Notes: generated by a model not told the origin, from the sequence alone. Positions 1 through 9,849 are shown, counted from the stretch's first letter. The stretch: 64,000 nucleotides of DNA from Arenibacter algicola (GCF_018860365.1 NZ_JAHKPO010000025.1:1-64000); one strand, 5' to 3'. Numbers and translations: made by a program.

Positions 1-420
1 CTTACCGATAACGGGAACGATACCTGGACCCTGACCGTACCCGCAGGGAGCGAACTGGCCGAAGGCACCTACGATGTAGCGGCGACCACCACAGACCTGG
101 CCGGCAATACTGCAAACGATACCACTACGGACGAACTATCCATTGACCTTACGGATCCTACGGCACCCACCGTAAATACCCTGTTGACCAACGATACTAC
201 CCCGACCATTACCGGGACTGCAGATTCGGCCGACGTGCTTACGGTCACCCTGAACGGGACCACCTATACCGAGGGCGATGGCAACCTTACCGATAATGGG
301 AACGATACCTGGACCCTGACCGTACCCGCAGGAAGCGAACTTCCTGAAGGGACTTATGACGTGTCGGCAACCACCACAGACCTGGCGGGGAATACAGCAA
401 ATGATGCCACCACAGACGAG
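1..420 (+). repeat. Tandem 285-bp coding repeat (Ig-like modules)
   Basis: The sequence beginning at base 1 recurs from base 286 with high nucleotide identity, giving a 285-bp (95-codon) period. One partial and one almost complete copy are visible and the array continues upstream of the window. The similarity ends close to base 430, where composition also changes. The conservation at nucleotide level suggests recent duplication or gene conversion. Confidence 0.9.
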
Positions 421-1551
421 CTTAGTCTTGTGCCATTACAAACTCTTACCACAAATTCCACTAACCAAGAATTTTGTGCTTTTGACAGACCAAGTCTCAA
501 TGATATTCAAATTAACGAGAGTAATGTTTTATGGTATGACCAAGAAAATGGAGAAAACATATTAGACTCTTCCACTTTATTGGAACATCAAAAAACCTAT
601 TATGCTTCACAATTATCGGGTGATTTAAAAAGCACAGCCCGTTTAGGAATTACTATTAATTTAATTGAACCACCTACGCCTACTTCAGAAAGTTTGACTC
701 AAGTATTTTCTACAGTCGATAATCCAACCCTTGGTGATATTCAAGTCAACGAAAGCAATATTATCTGGTATGATGCTCCTGTACTTGGAAATATCTTGGA
801 TTTTGACACCACATTGGTAGACGGAACAAACTACTATGCTGCATTGATCGATTCAAATTGTGAAAGTATAAATCGACTTGTAATTAGAGTTCAAGTAGAT
901 GGAATATCAGATTTAAAAATAAGAAAAGAAGCCAGCAGCTATAATCCTATGGTAGGTGAAAATGTTAATTTTACCATTACCGTTACCAATGACGGAGATA
1001 CTAATTTCACCGACCTTACAATCAATGAAAGAATTGAAAGTGGATTTACTTATATAGAATATACAGCAACCAAAGGCACTTATAACCCATCCAACGGGGA
1101 ATGGAGTATCGATAATATTGGGCCTTCAGAGACGGTGGAATTGAATATTGGGGCAACTGTTAAAGCTGCTGGAAGTTATATTAACAATGCATCCATATCG
1201 AGATCTACTCCATTGGACAACAACTTGAATAATAATAGTGCTCAGATAGTATTGGAACCATCATGTTTAAAAGTATATAATGAATTTACTCCAAACGACG
1301 ACGGTGATAATGACTACTTCAGAATAGATTGTATTGAAACGTTTCCAGAGTCGGATTTCCAAGTTTTTAACAGATATGGTGCCCTGGTGTATCAGAAAAA
1401 AGCATACCAAAATGATTGGCGAGGATTGGCCAATGTACAAGGTGTTGTGCGCAAAGGAGAGCCATTGCCCACAGGAACCTATTTCTATATACTTAAAACC
1501 GATGCTTTGAGCGAAAGCAAAACAGGTTGGTTATTTTTAAGAAAAGACTAA
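1..1551 (+). CDS. Partial T9SS-secreted adhesin: Ig-like repeats, DUF11, CHU_C C-terminal domain
   Basis: The frame is open from base 1, so the N-terminus lies upstream; 516 residues are visible. Residues 1 to about 140 are Ig-like repeats of 95 residues with the recurring motif TTTDLAGNTAN. Two short sister modules follow (SNVLWYD and SNIIWYD), then a DUF11-type domain from about residue 304, then from residue 422 a domain with EFTPNDDGDN, a tryptophan-containing centre and a final LPTGTYFYIL block. That end matches the gliding-motility-associated C-terminal domain (CHU_C), a type B T9SS sorting signal. Such proteins are exported and held at the cell surface. The next gene is a PorP/SprF protein, the usual partner of type B cargo. 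The repeat part is visibly GC-richer than the rest of the gene. The function is inferred to be adhesive; the ligand is unknown. Confidence 0.9.
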   Translation, partial: LTDNGNDTWTLTVPAGSELAEGTYDVAATTTDLAGNTANDTTTDELSIDLTDPTAPTVNTLLTNDTTPTITGTADSADVLTVTLNGTTYTEGDGNLTDNGNDTWTLTVPAGSELPEGTYDVSATTTDLAGNTANDATTDELSLVPLQTLTTNSTNQEFCAFDRPSLNDIQINESNVLWYDQENGENILDSSTLLEHQKTYYASQLSGDLKSTARLGITINLIEPPTPTSESLTQVFSTVDNPTLGDIQVNESNIIWYDAPVLGNILDFDTTLVDGTNYYAALIDSNCESINRLVIRVQVDGISDLKIRKEASSYNPMVGENVNFTITVTNDGDTNFTDLTINERIESGFTYIEYTATKGTYNPSNGEWSIDNIGPSETVELNIGATVKAAGSYINNASISRSTPLDNNLNNNSAQIVLEPSCLKVYNEFTPNDDGDNDYFRIDCIETFPESDFQVFNRYGALVYQKKAYQNDWRGLANVQGVVRKGEPLPTGTYFYILKTDALSESKTGWLFLRKD

Positions 1552-1575
1552 CAAGCATTACACATCAACCAATAG

Positions 1576-2505
1576 ATGAAGATCCTAAATAAAAATATAC
1601 CAAAACTCTTAACACTGTTTCTCCTTTTAGGTGGAGGTAGACTAATGGCGCAGCAATTGCCACAATATACCCAGTATATGTACAATACCTCTACCATAAA
1701 TCCGGCATACGTTAATGAAAACAACCGTATGGATGCCACTTTGAGCTACAGGGCACAATGGATTGGAATTGACGGTGCCCCAGAGACTAAAGCACTTACA
1801 GTTTCCGGGATCATCAACAACAAAATTGGTTTGGGCGTTAATATCTTTAAAGATAACATTGGACCTTCGACCGAATTTAGTTCCAATGCGGTTTTCTCTT
1901 ACTATCTAAACTTGAGCAAAAAAGTAAAATTATCGCTAGGCCTAAATGCGGGCATCGATTTTTTTGAGGTCGATTATTCCAAAGGCAGTTATTACGACCA
2001 GAATGATGTTCTTTTTAGTTATGACGATTATTACAATGCCCTCCCCGTTATAGGTGCAGGGACATATATTTTTAGCGATAACTGGTATGTAGGTTTTTCA
2101 ATTCCCAACATGCTCATAAACCAATCCAATGTAGAAAGCGACAAGAATTTGATACATCGGGACAACCATATATATATTATTGCTGGGTATGTAATAGATG
2201 TTTCAGCTACCGTAAAATTAAAGCCTTCTATTTTGGTCAAGACTATAGATCATGCACCTCTTACAATAGACGCCTCCCTAAACGTGCTTTTTCTGCAAAA
2301 ATTTACCTTAGGTGCCTCACATAGACTTAAGGACAGTTATAGTGCCATGGCCGGATTCCAGATTTCCAAGAACTTTTTTATGGGTTATTCATATGATTAC
2401 AGTATATCCGATATTGGTAATTACAATCAGGGTTCTCACGAAATTATACTTAAATATTTAATGCCAAGATGGGGGCCAAATGCCCGTTCACCCAGATTTT
2501 TCTAA
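1576..2505 (+). CDS. PorP/SprF family type IX secretion membrane protein
   Basis: A 309-residue outer-membrane beta-barrel protein. An N-terminal signal peptide (hydrophobic LLTLFLLLGGGRLMA) is followed by the family-typical QQLPQYTQYMYNTSTINPAY segment, with alternating aromatic barrel strands to the end. PorP/SprF proteins help carry type B CTD cargo across the outer membrane, SprF for SprB being the model. The gene starts 24 bp after the adhesin stop and is followed after 10 bp by the OmpA-family gene, so the three probably form one operon. The specific pairing with the upstream adhesin is inferred from context. The length is normal for the family. Confidence 0.93.
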   Translation: MKILNKNIPKLLTLFLLLGGGRLMAQQLPQYTQYMYNTSTINPAYVNENNRMDATLSYRAQWIGIDGAPETKALTVSGIINNKIGLGVNIFKDNIGPSTEFSSNAVFSYYLNLSKKVKLSLGLNAGIDFFEVDYSKGSYYDQNDVLFSYDDYYNALPVIGAGTYIFSDNWYVGFSIPNMLINQSNVESDKNLIHRDNHIYIIAGYVIDVSATVKLKPSILVKTIDHAPLTIDASLNVLFLQKFTLGASHRLKDSYSAMAGFQISKNFFMGYSYDYSISDIGNYNQGSHEIILKYLMPRWGPNARSPRFF

Positions 2506-2515
2506 GCAAAGACCT

Positions 2516-4438
2516 ATGAAAATTATCCTTTCCATATTAACTCTATTTATTTATAATGTCCATCTGGCACAAAATTCCAGAGCGGATGCGAACGAGTATT
2601 TTCAAAATTTAAATTTCACGGAGGCGATAAATATTTACCAGCAACTGGAATCGAAAAAGAAAAAATCCAAACCTCTTTTTGTGGAACGCTTGGCAGAAAG
2701 TTATTTCAATATTAATGATTATGCCAATGCCAAAATTTGGTACGAAAAATTTTATGCCCTTAAGGATAAAAGAGTAGATGAGAAAACGATTATCAAATAC
2801 ATACAAAGCCTTAAAGCCTGCCAGGAATATAGTGTTGCCAATAGTATAATCAAGGAATATTACAACTATGATAAGCAAAAATTGGCCACCATCTTGGAGC
2901 AGGAAAATTATTTGGATAGCCTTATGGCGGAGGCACCCCAATACAACATTGCCAATTCAGAAATAAACTCGCAACTTTCGGACTTTGCCCCTATGTACTA
3001 TAAAGATGCTATTGTATTTTCCTCAAGTAGAGCTCCGGAGTTTTCCGAAGATGCCGAATACTCCTGGAACAACCAACCATATCTTTCCATTTTTACGGCC
3101 GATAGGAACAAAACTACAGGAGAGCTTGGCGATGTACAAAAATTCCATAAGAACATTCAATCCTCCTTTCACGAAGGAACCCTAACCTATTCCTCCGATT
3201 ATAAAACCGTTTATTTTACCCAAAATTATTTAAAAGGCAACGAGCTGCAGGTAAATCCAAAAGGGTTCTCCAATATGCAGATCTTACGGGGAGATGTGGA
3301 AGGAGATTCCATTGTGAATGCAGTTTCCTTAAAATTCAACAATCCCAAATACTCTTTCGGGCATCCATTTTTAACAGAGGACGGGAAACGACTATTCTTT
3401 GTTGCAAATATGTACGGAGGCTTTGGAGAAACTGATATTTACTATGTGGATATTGATGAAGACGGAGACTTGGGCCCTGCCACCAACCTTGGACCTACCA
3501 TTAATACCTCGGGAAGGGAAATGTTTCCATATGTTGAAGGCGAATACTTGTATTTTGCTTCGGACAGTCATTTTGGCCTGGGTGGATTGGATATTTTTAA
3601 AGCTGAAATGGAATCGAGCAATGTTTATGGAATCCCAAAAAACATGGGAATGCCCATCAATAGCAATATGGATGATTTTGCCCTTATCATAAAAGACTCG
3701 GAAAACACGGGCTACTTTTCTTCCAACAGGGCCAATGGAAAAGGGGACGACGATATTTATTCCTTTAATAAATCGGCCGAAATGATGGTTTATAAAGGCA
3801 CTATTTTAGACGATATGACCAAGAATCCCATTCCAGAAGGCACTATAAAGGTATATGATGAGAACAAACAATTGGTTATACAGGCCAATACAGATGAGCA
3901 AGGTAACTTTGAAGTAGCTTTAGATCCCAATATCAATCACATATTTGCCTTCTTTAAACTAGAATACAAACAGGAAATTCTTGCGGTCAACAATGCTGAT
4001 AATCCAACCCTTTATAAGGACGTTAATAAAACGATGTTGATTCCCTTTTCAAAGTTTGTGGTTAACGAAGGTGGAGTAGAAAAAGTTAGGGTAAACCCTA
4101 TATTTTTTAATCTGAACCGATTTAATATTACGTATAAAGCCGCTGCAGAGCTGGACAAGATAGTGAGCTTTATGAATGACTTTCCATCGGTAAAAATTAA
4201 GATAGAAGCACATACCGATTCTAGGGCATCAGATGAATTTAATATGCAACTTTCCGATAATAGGGCAAAATCTACCCTGGATTATCTTGTTTATATGGGA
4301 ATTGATCCCTCAAGAATTGAGAGCGCCATAGGTTATGGAGAGTCCCGTTTGATAAATAATTGTGCTAACGGTGTCCCCTGCAGCAATGAAGACCATCTGG
4401 CCAACAGGCGCTGCGATTTCATTATTATTGGTAAATAG
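2516..4438 (+). CDS. OmpA-family protein with TPR-like, PD40 and carboxypeptidase-regulatory-like domains
   Basis: The open frame reaches back to 2480, but the signal peptide starts at ATG 2516 (MKIILSILTLFIYNVHLAQ), which also removes the overlap with the preceding gene, so 2516 is chosen; the product has 640 residues. Order of parts: signal peptide; TPR-like helices (residues about 20-130); PD40/WD40-like beta-propeller strands such as GFGETDIYYVDID and GLGGLDIFKAE (about 150-420); a carboxypeptidase-regulatory-like beta domain (about 430-500); and a C-terminal OmpA peptidoglycan-binding domain with the EAHTDSR and NRAKS motifs. This is the usual third gene of CHU_C/PorP cassettes and probably anchors the surface complex to peptidoglycan. 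Its mechanistic role in secretion is inferred from the cassette. Confidence 0.92.
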   Translation: MKIILSILTLFIYNVHLAQNSRADANEYFQNLNFTEAINIYQQLESKKKKSKPLFVERLAESYFNINDYANAKIWYEKFYALKDKRVDEKTIIKYIQSLKACQEYSVANSIIKEYYNYDKQKLATILEQENYLDSLMAEAPQYNIANSEINSQLSDFAPMYYKDAIVFSSSRAPEFSEDAEYSWNNQPYLSIFTADRNKTTGELGDVQKFHKNIQSSFHEGTLTYSSDYKTVYFTQNYLKGNELQVNPKGFSNMQILRGDVEGDSIVNAVSLKFNNPKYSFGHPFLTEDGKRLFFVANMYGGFGETDIYYVDIDEDGDLGPATNLGPTINTSGREMFPYVEGEYLYFASDSHFGLGGLDIFKAEMESSNVYGIPKNMGMPINSNMDDFALIIKDSENTGYFSSNRANGKGDDDIYSFNKSAEMMVYKGTILDDMTKNPIPEGTIKVYDENKQLVIQANTDEQGNFEVALDPNINHIFAFFKLEYKQEILAVNNADNPTLYKDVNKTMLIPFSKFVVNEGGVEKVRVNPIFFNLNRFNITYKAAAELDKIVSFMNDFPSVKIKIEAHTDSRASDEFNMQLSDNRAKSTLDYLVYMGIDPSRIESAIGYGESRLINNCANGVPCSNEDHLANRRCDFIIIGK

Positions 4439-4584
4439 GTGAGAAAAAGTTTGAGTGCATTTGTGTTACCTACTGTCCTTATAGCAACCAAACTCTTGTC
4501 TAACAGGGCGTTGGTCTAAATTTATGGTACGTTTTAACTTTTATAATTATATTAAAGCCATAATTATAATAAGTCAAACCTCTT

Positions 4585-5580
4585 ATGGACATTTTAGGAA
4601 CCCTATACAATGAAATCATTGGATTTTTGGGCATACGGCAGGCACTGGAAATTTTGCAAGCAGGAGATTATAGTGTTTTCTCTACTTACGATGGTGTTGT
4701 TTCCCTTATTTACCCCATAATTCCCCTATTATTACTATTGGAATTCATTCTTGGTCTGGTATACAAAAAGCCTAATACCAAGGTATATAAGGTTAACTTC
4801 CTCATCTATGTATTTAATAGGTTTATTGGCCGATTTATAGCCATAGCCATGGTGACCTTTATTATAGGGTGGTTACAACCCTATGCCCTTTTCCAGACAA
4901 AAATGACCTGGTATTGGTTTATTTACGGATATATTGTTTGGGAATTCGGTCATTTCCTATACCACTATTGGGGGCATAAAGTGCGACTTTTTTGGTGTTT
5001 GCATTCTACCCACCACGCTCCAGAACAAATGAACCTTTCCGTTACCCATGCCCATTTTTTTCTAGAGGCCCCTTATGCCGATGCCATTAGAACCACAGTA
5101 TGTATCCTCTTGGGCGTTGAACCAATTTTACTATTTCTGATCATGTTTATAGATGGCACCTATGGCGCATTTATCCATGTTGGTGAAAATATGATGAAAG
5201 ATGGTAGAATGGGCTTTTTGAACAAAATTATATTAACCCCCTCCCATCATAGGGTACATCACGCCAGGAATCCATTATATATGGATACCAATTTCTGCAA
5301 TTTGCTGAATATCTGGGACAAGGTTTTTGGAACCTACCAGGATGAACAACATGATATTGAAATAGAATATGGTATAACCCGTAAAATGGATAGCGGCAAC
5401 TTTTTGGATGTTTATTTCGGCGAATTTGTGGCCTTGTTCAAAGATGTCGCCAAAGCGCCTGGCTTAAAAAATAAACTACTTTATATTGTTATGCCTCCGG
5501 GTTGGAGCCATACCGGCGAACACCAGACCTCAAAATTGGTACGTGGAGCCTACCTAAAGGAACAACTGGCTAAGGAGTAA
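4585..5580 (+). CDS. Sterol desaturase/fatty acid hydroxylase family membrane protein
   Basis: A 331-residue integral membrane protein with several hydrophobic segments (residues about 35-60, 85-105, 110-125, 170-200). The three histidine clusters of the di-iron fatty acid hydroxylase superfamily are complete: H123, H127 and H131 (HFLYHYWGH), H140, H143 and H144 (HSTHH), and H221, H222, H225 and H226 (HHRVHH). Family members hydroxylate or desaturate lipids, sterols or alkylglycerols at the membrane; the substrate here cannot be read from sequence. The gene follows the OmpA gene by 146 bp and its 3' end overlaps the convergent nuclease-fold gene by 11 bp. Confidence 0.9.
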   Translation: MDILGTLYNEIIGFLGIRQALEILQAGDYSVFSTYDGVVSLIYPIIPLLLLLEFILGLVYKKPNTKVYKVNFLIYVFNRFIGRFIAIAMVTFIIGWLQPYALFQTKMTWYWFIYGYIVWEFGHFLYHYWGHKVRLFWCLHSTHHAPEQMNLSVTHAHFFLEAPYADAIRTTVCILLGVEPILLFLIMFIDGTYGAFIHVGENMMKDGRMGFLNKIILTPSHHRVHHARNPLYMDTNFCNLLNIWDKVFGTYQDEQHDIEIEYGITRKMDSGNFLDVYFGEFVALFKDVAKAPGLKNKLLYIVMPPGWSHTGEHQTSKLVRGAYLKEQLAKE

Positions 5581-6358
5581 ATACCAGAGTGGCAATCACG
5601 ATACAGTGATCGCTGGCATAATTCTCACATACCACCTCATAATCCAACACCTGCCATTTTTCGGGCTGATTGTACATAATATGATCAATGCAGATATTGG
5701 GACCGGTTGCCGGAAAAGTGCCTTTCCAAGCATTGGGGTGTTTGGGTTTTGAAAATTTTTCAGATATAATAGTGATAGGGTTACTATTTGGCACTGCGTT
5801 AAGATCGCCCACCAACAAAGTTGGGAGTTCCGTATCCCCCAAATGGGCAATGATGGCCTTGGCCTGCATCACTTTATCGGTTTCATCCTTCAAGTGATCC
5901 AGATGGGTACCAACAAACTGAATGGTATTACCGTTTTTGGTTTTGACTTGGGTTACCAAAGCTGCCCTAGGTTCCGAATTCGGTAAATGTGGCAGCGCTA
6001 AATTCTCACTGCCAATAAAAGTAAATTTTGATAGCACCGCCTCTCCATACTCCCCTCCATCATAATACATGGCTCTGGCAAATAACGAGGCCATTTTTGT
6101 TCGGATTCCCAATTCGGTGGGCAAATCGTAGTTTTTGGCTCTCTTCGTTTTAAAATCGACCTCCTGTAACGCTACCAAATCGGGTTGATAATGATTAATC
6201 ACTCCTGCTATGGTATCCAAATTAAAATCGTTCTTGGTAGTGGCCCCATGTAGAATATTAAAACTCATCACCCTTAGGGTATCTGCCTGTGCATGGATAC
6301 CAAAAGAAGATCCCGCCACAAAAACGACAAGAAGTAATTTTAAAATGTGATATTTCAT
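5570..6358 (-). CDS. Secreted endonuclease/exonuclease/phosphatase-fold protein
   Basis: A 262-residue protein with an N-terminal signal peptide (LLLVVFVAGSSFGIHA). It shows the EEP-fold metal and catalytic motifs in order: MSFNILHG (Asn), ALQEVD (Glu), GTHLDH (His), GDLNAVP (Asp/Asn), IDHIMY and SDHCIV (Asp-His). Family members are Mg-dependent phosphodiesterases or phosphatases acting on nucleic acids, phosphoinositides or sphingolipids. With a secretion signal and small size, an extracytoplasmic phosphodiesterase is likely; the substrate is open. It lies 62 bp downstream of glmM on the same strand and may be co-transcribed with it. Its last 11 bases overlap the end of the convergent hydroxylase gene. 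Confidence 0.9.
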   Translation of the reverse strand: MKYHILKLLLVVFVAGSSFGIHAQADTLRVMSFNILHGATTKNDFNLDTIAGVINHYQPDLVALQEVDFKTKRAKNYDLPTELGIRTKMASLFARAMYYDGGEYGEAVLSKFTFIGSENLALPHLPNSEPRAALVTQVKTKNGNTIQFVGTHLDHLKDETDKVMQAKAIIAHLGDTELPTLLVGDLNAVPNSNPITIISEKFSKPKHPNAWKGTFPATGPNICIDHIMYNQPEKWQVLDYEVVCENYASDHCIVIATLVFTP

Positions 6359-6420
6359 ATGCCCAATTAAAAATTTGGGCCGAAAATATGCGATTTCCGA
6401 CCCTTATTTAAACTATTATA

Positions 6421-7809
6421 TTAGATTCCTGCTACTGCCTTTATCTCGCCTATTATTCTATCTGCCAGGCCATCCGCTTCGGCCTGACTTTTGGCTTCCG
6501 TATAAATTCGTATGATAGGCTCGGTATTGGATTTACGCAGGTGTACCCAATTCTCTGGAAAATCGATCTTTACACCATCAATGGTAGAAATCTCTTCATC
6601 TTTATATTTCTCCGCCATAGCAACTAAAATACCGTCTACATCCAAACCAGGAGTAAGTTCAATCTTCTTTTTGCTCATAAAATAACTGGGGTAACTGGCT
6701 CTTAGCTCGCTTACGGTACCTCCCCTTTCTGCCATCAACATTAAAAATAAGGCCGTTCCTACTAAAGAGTCCCTACCATAATGACTTTCAGGATAAATAA
6801 TGCCTCCATTGCCCTCGCCACCAATAATAGCCTTGTTGGCCTTCATTTTGGTCACCACGTTTACTTCACCAACAGCAGCAGCTTCATAAGTGCCTCCATG
6901 TTTTTCAGAAATATCCCTTAAAGCCCTGGAAGAAGATAGATTGGAAACGGTATTTCCCTTGGTTTTTCCCAACACATAATCTGCACAGGCTACTAAAGTA
7001 TATTCCTCCCCGAACATTTCCCCCTCATTGGTGATAAAAGCCAAACGGTCTACATCCGGATCTACAACGATTCCAAAATCGGCCTTTTCCTTTACTACCA
7101 ATGCACATATATCGCCCAAATGTTCTTTTAGAGGCTCAGGGTTATGCGGAAAATGCCCTGTAGGATCGCAGTACAGTTCCACTACTTCTACTCCCAATTC
7201 CTTTAAAAGTTTAGGTATGGCAATGCCTCCGGTAGAATTTACCCCGTCTACCACTACCTTAAACTTGGCCGCTCTTATAATATCGGCATCAACCAAAGAA
7301 AGGTCCAACACCTCGTCTATATGGATATCGATATAGGAATCGTTCCTATTAACGGTTCCCAAATCATCCACCTCTGAGAAATTAAAAGCTTCCTTCTCTG
7401 CAATTTCCAATATTTTGGCACCTTGGGCAGCATCCAAGAACTCCCCTTTCTCATTTAGAAGTTTTAAGGCGTTCCATTGCTTTGGGTTATGACTGGCCGT
7501 AAGGATAATACCCCCATCGGCCTTTTCCAAAGGCACCGCTATTTCTACAGTTGGGGTTGTAGACAGGTCCAGGTCCACTACATCTATTCCCAAACCTACT
7601 AGGGTGGATACTACTAAATTCTGGATCATTTCTCCGGATAGTCGCGCGTCTCGCCCAATAACTACCGTTAGTTTTTCCTTTTTAGAGTATTCTTTTAACC
7701 AAACACCGTAAGCAGCCGCGAATTTAACCGCATCAATAGGCGTTAAATTATCACCTGGTTCACCTCCAATGGTACCTCGTATTCCCGAAATAGATTTTAT
7801 TAAAGTCAT
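6421..7809 (-). CDS. glmM: Phosphoglucosamine mutase
   Basis: A 462-residue alpha-D-phosphohexomutase. The phosphoserine loop TASHNP (Ser106), the metal-binding DPDVDRLAF loop, the sugar-binding GEGNGG loop and the C-terminal phosphate-binding SNTEPIIRIY motif are all present. GlmM converts glucosamine-6-phosphate to glucosamine-1-phosphate for UDP-GlcNAc, feeding peptidoglycan and LPS synthesis in the cytoplasm. The annotation follows the N-terminal SISGIRGTIGG pattern of Bacteroidetes proteins assigned as GlmM; a related phosphomannomutase/phosphoglucomutase activity cannot be excluded from sequence alone. A TATATTTG box lies about 20 bp before the ATG. Confidence 0.9.
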   Translation of the reverse strand: MTLIKSISGIRGTIGGEPGDNLTPIDAVKFAAAYGVWLKEYSKKEKLTVVIGRDARLSGEMIQNLVVSTLVGLGIDVVDLDLSTTPTVEIAVPLEKADGGIILTASHNPKQWNALKLLNEKGEFLDAAQGAKILEIAEKEAFNFSEVDDLGTVNRNDSYIDIHIDEVLDLSLVDADIIRAAKFKVVVDGVNSTGGIAIPKLLKELGVEVVELYCDPTGHFPHNPEPLKEHLGDICALVVKEKADFGIVVDPDVDRLAFITNEGEMFGEEYTLVACADYVLGKTKGNTVSNLSSSRALRDISEKHGGTYEAAAVGEVNVVTKMKANKAIIGGEGNGGIIYPESHYGRDSLVGTALFLMLMAERGGTVSELRASYPSYFMSKKKIELTPGLDVDGILVAMAEKYKDEEISTIDGVKIDFPENWVHLRKSNTEPIIRIYTEAKSQAEADGLADRIIGEIKAVAGI

Positions 7810-7829
7810 ATTTTATTTATAAATTTTTA

Positions 7830-7837
7830 CAAATATA
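7830..7837 (-). promoter_or_regulatory. Possible Bacteroidetes -7 promoter element of glmM
   Basis: Reading the minus strand, the box TATATTTG matches the Bacteroidetes -7 consensus TAnnTTTG, 20 bp before the glmM start. No clear TTG -33 element was found at the expected distance, so this is a weak call. Confidence 0.35.
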
Positions 7838-7905
7838 AAAGGTTAGGTTTAAATCCTATGCCGCTAAGTTGTAAATTCGAACTTAATAAACTTCAACCGA
7901 GGTCA

Positions 7906-8493
7906 ATGAATTTTTTAGCACACCTATATCTTTCTTTTGAAGACGACCAGATAACTATCGGAAATTTTATAGCAGACAGTATAAGGGGCAATAAATACAA
8001 TCACCTTCCAGAAAAAATTCAGAAAGGAATTGTACTGCACCGTGCTATAGATACTTATACGGACAAGCACCCAATTGTAAGGCAGAGCACCAAACGCTTG
8101 CATGAAAACTATAGTCATTACAGCGGTGTAATTGTCGATATTTTCTATGATCACTTTTTAGCCAAGAATTGGTCAGAATACGCCGATACCCCATTGCCCC
8201 ACTTTGTGGACAATTTTTATGATCTTTTGGAAAACAATTACGATATACTTCCCATAGGGGTCAAGCGCATGATGCCCTATATGATTGCGGATAATTGGAT
8301 TTTGAATTATGCCAAAATGGAAGGTATATCCAGGGTTTTGAATGGAATGAATAGGCGGACCCAAAATAAATCCAAAATGAATTTTGCCATTTTGGACCTT
8401 GAAGAACATTATACCGATTTTGAAAAGGAATTCACTTATTTTTTTGAAGAATTGATCGTATTTTCCAAACAAAAATATCTCTCCTTAAGATAA
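7906..8493 (+). CDS. DUF479 / acyl-carrier-protein phosphodiesterase-like protein
   Basis: The frame opens at 7858, but conserved family sequence starts with MNFLAHLYLS at ATG 7906, which is chosen (195 residues). The pattern GNFIADSIRG, IVLHRAIDTYTDKHP and VDIFYDHFLA matches the AcpH-like family (DUF479), an HD-like helical hydrolase fold. AcpH of E. coli removes the phosphopantetheine arm from acyl carrier protein, but many relatives are uncharacterised. The His and Asp residues in LHRAIDTYTDKH and FYDHF are the likely metal ligands. It is divergent from glmM with a 96-bp gap, so their promoters are close together. Confidence 0.88.
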   Translation: MNFLAHLYLSFEDDQITIGNFIADSIRGNKYNHLPEKIQKGIVLHRAIDTYTDKHPIVRQSTKRLHENYSHYSGVIVDIFYDHFLAKNWSEYADTPLPHFVDNFYDLLENNYDILPIGVKRMMPYMIADNWILNYAKMEGISRVLNGMNRRTQNKSKMNFAILDLEEHYTDFEKEFTYFFEELIVFSKQKYLSLR

Positions 8494-8736
8494 GTACCAG
8501 GAATTGTGGGTAAAACCCATTCCATGTCAAGGGACAACCATGATTTTTTTCATCTAAATATGGTATTAAATTACAATAAATAAGTACCTTTAATCACCTT
8601 TCCCAAATGTGGGAACACTCCCCCAAATAATTATAAGTTCCGCTTAAATACATTTCCCCTCACAGTTAGTCCTTTTAACATTGTGCAAACAATGGTGTGC
8701 GTTTTTATTTAAAACTTTACCTAAAAAACAACAACT

Positions 8737-9549
8737 ATGGGAATTAAACATTTGAACTACATTGGAATTGGATTGATCTTTCTCTTAATGCTTCTGGGCT
8801 GTAGTCCGGAGTCAACAATCGAAGATACCCTGGAACCTGTCAATAGCAAGGCCCTTTTAAAATCCAACACTTTCTATGGTCCCCAAATATCCTTGGGGAA
8901 AGGCCATGTACGGTCATGGATAAGGATTGCAAAAGATGGCACTCCAGAAGAATTGGGCGTGGAAATGTCCAAAAATTTACTAACCCAACTGCCCAAAGGT
9001 GATGACCCTGTACAATTGGTACTTCCATTGCACAAAAAAGCAATGGATGTGACCCCGTTCAATCATGTCCTTTTTGATTGGAACCCTCACGGACATGAAC
9101 CCGATGGCGTGTTTACAGTACCTCATTTTGATGTACACTTTTATTTGACCTCAGTTGCCGCCCGGGAGGCAATTCCGACCTACCCCGAAGCAACGCCCCA
9201 GTTCGACAATTATCCGCCACCAGGCTACCTACCTGTTGATTATATAACTCCGCCGGATGGTGGTACGGCAGTGCCTATGATGGGTACCCATTGGATCCCA
9301 ACGAGCTTTGTTCCCCCATTTTCCAATATACTGCTTTATGGAACTTACGATGGGGAGGTAACATTTGTGGAACCAATGAATACAGTGGCCTACATAGAAA
9401 GTGGGGTTCCTTTCAGCGAAGCTTATTCGCAACCTACAAAATTTACAAAAACCTCCTATTATCCAACGGTCTATAATGTTTATCAAAATTCAAAGGATCA
9501 AAAACAAATTATCTCTCTAAGCGAATTCGTGCATCGGGAAGCCGAATAG
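8737..9549 (+). CDS. Lipoprotein with a TTHB210/DUF5602-like domain
   Basis: A 270-residue protein. The signal sequence ends in the lipobox LLGC, so it is a predicted lipoprotein. The body carries HVRSWIRI, FNHVLFDWNPHGHEPDG and PHFDVHFY, a His/Asp/Trp-rich pattern that I associate with the TTHB210-like (DUF5602) domain; that name is from memory and not certain. The clustered histidines (HGHEP, PHFDVHF, a later GTHW) could bind a metal or cofactor. No enzymatic role is known to me. It is monocistronic by appearance, with a clear terminator just after the stop. Confidence 0.85.
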   Translation: MGIKHLNYIGIGLIFLLMLLGCSPESTIEDTLEPVNSKALLKSNTFYGPQISLGKGHVRSWIRIAKDGTPEELGVEMSKNLLTQLPKGDDPVQLVLPLHKKAMDVTPFNHVLFDWNPHGHEPDGVFTVPHFDVHFYLTSVAAREAIPTYPEATPQFDNYPPPGYLPVDYITPPDGGTAVPMMGTHWIPTSFVPPFSNILLYGTYDGEVTFVEPMNTVAYIESGVPFSEAYSQPTKFTKTSYYPTVYNVYQNSKDQKQIISLSEFVHREAE

Positions 9550-9556
9550 ACACTAT

Positions 9557-9590
9557 AAAAAGGGTTGTCAAGGTACAATCCTTTTTTTTT
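9557..9590 (+). terminator. Rho-independent terminator after the DUF5602-like lipoprotein
   Basis: The stem AAAAAGGGTTGT pairs with ACAATCCTTTTT (one G-T wobble) across a six-base loop and runs into an uninterrupted T tract ending at 9590, seven bases after the stop codon at 9549. Confidence 0.85.
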
Positions 9591-9849
9591 GCAACTTATT
9601 CAATTACCTATACTTATTTTCTGATGAAATCGCCCAAGAAAAGAAGATTGGCCGTATCCTCTTGACAAGGCGATCATTTATCTGGCCGCTTTTAACTTAT
9701 TTTTATTTTGGCAAGCCCTTGGTACATATATTTAATTATTAACGGAATTGCCCAATAGATTAATGCTTATCCATAAATTTTAAGTCGATTGCGTCTTAAA
9801 GTTTATATTTAATTGGAATATGACTATCTTTTTGGAAAAATTATAGTCT

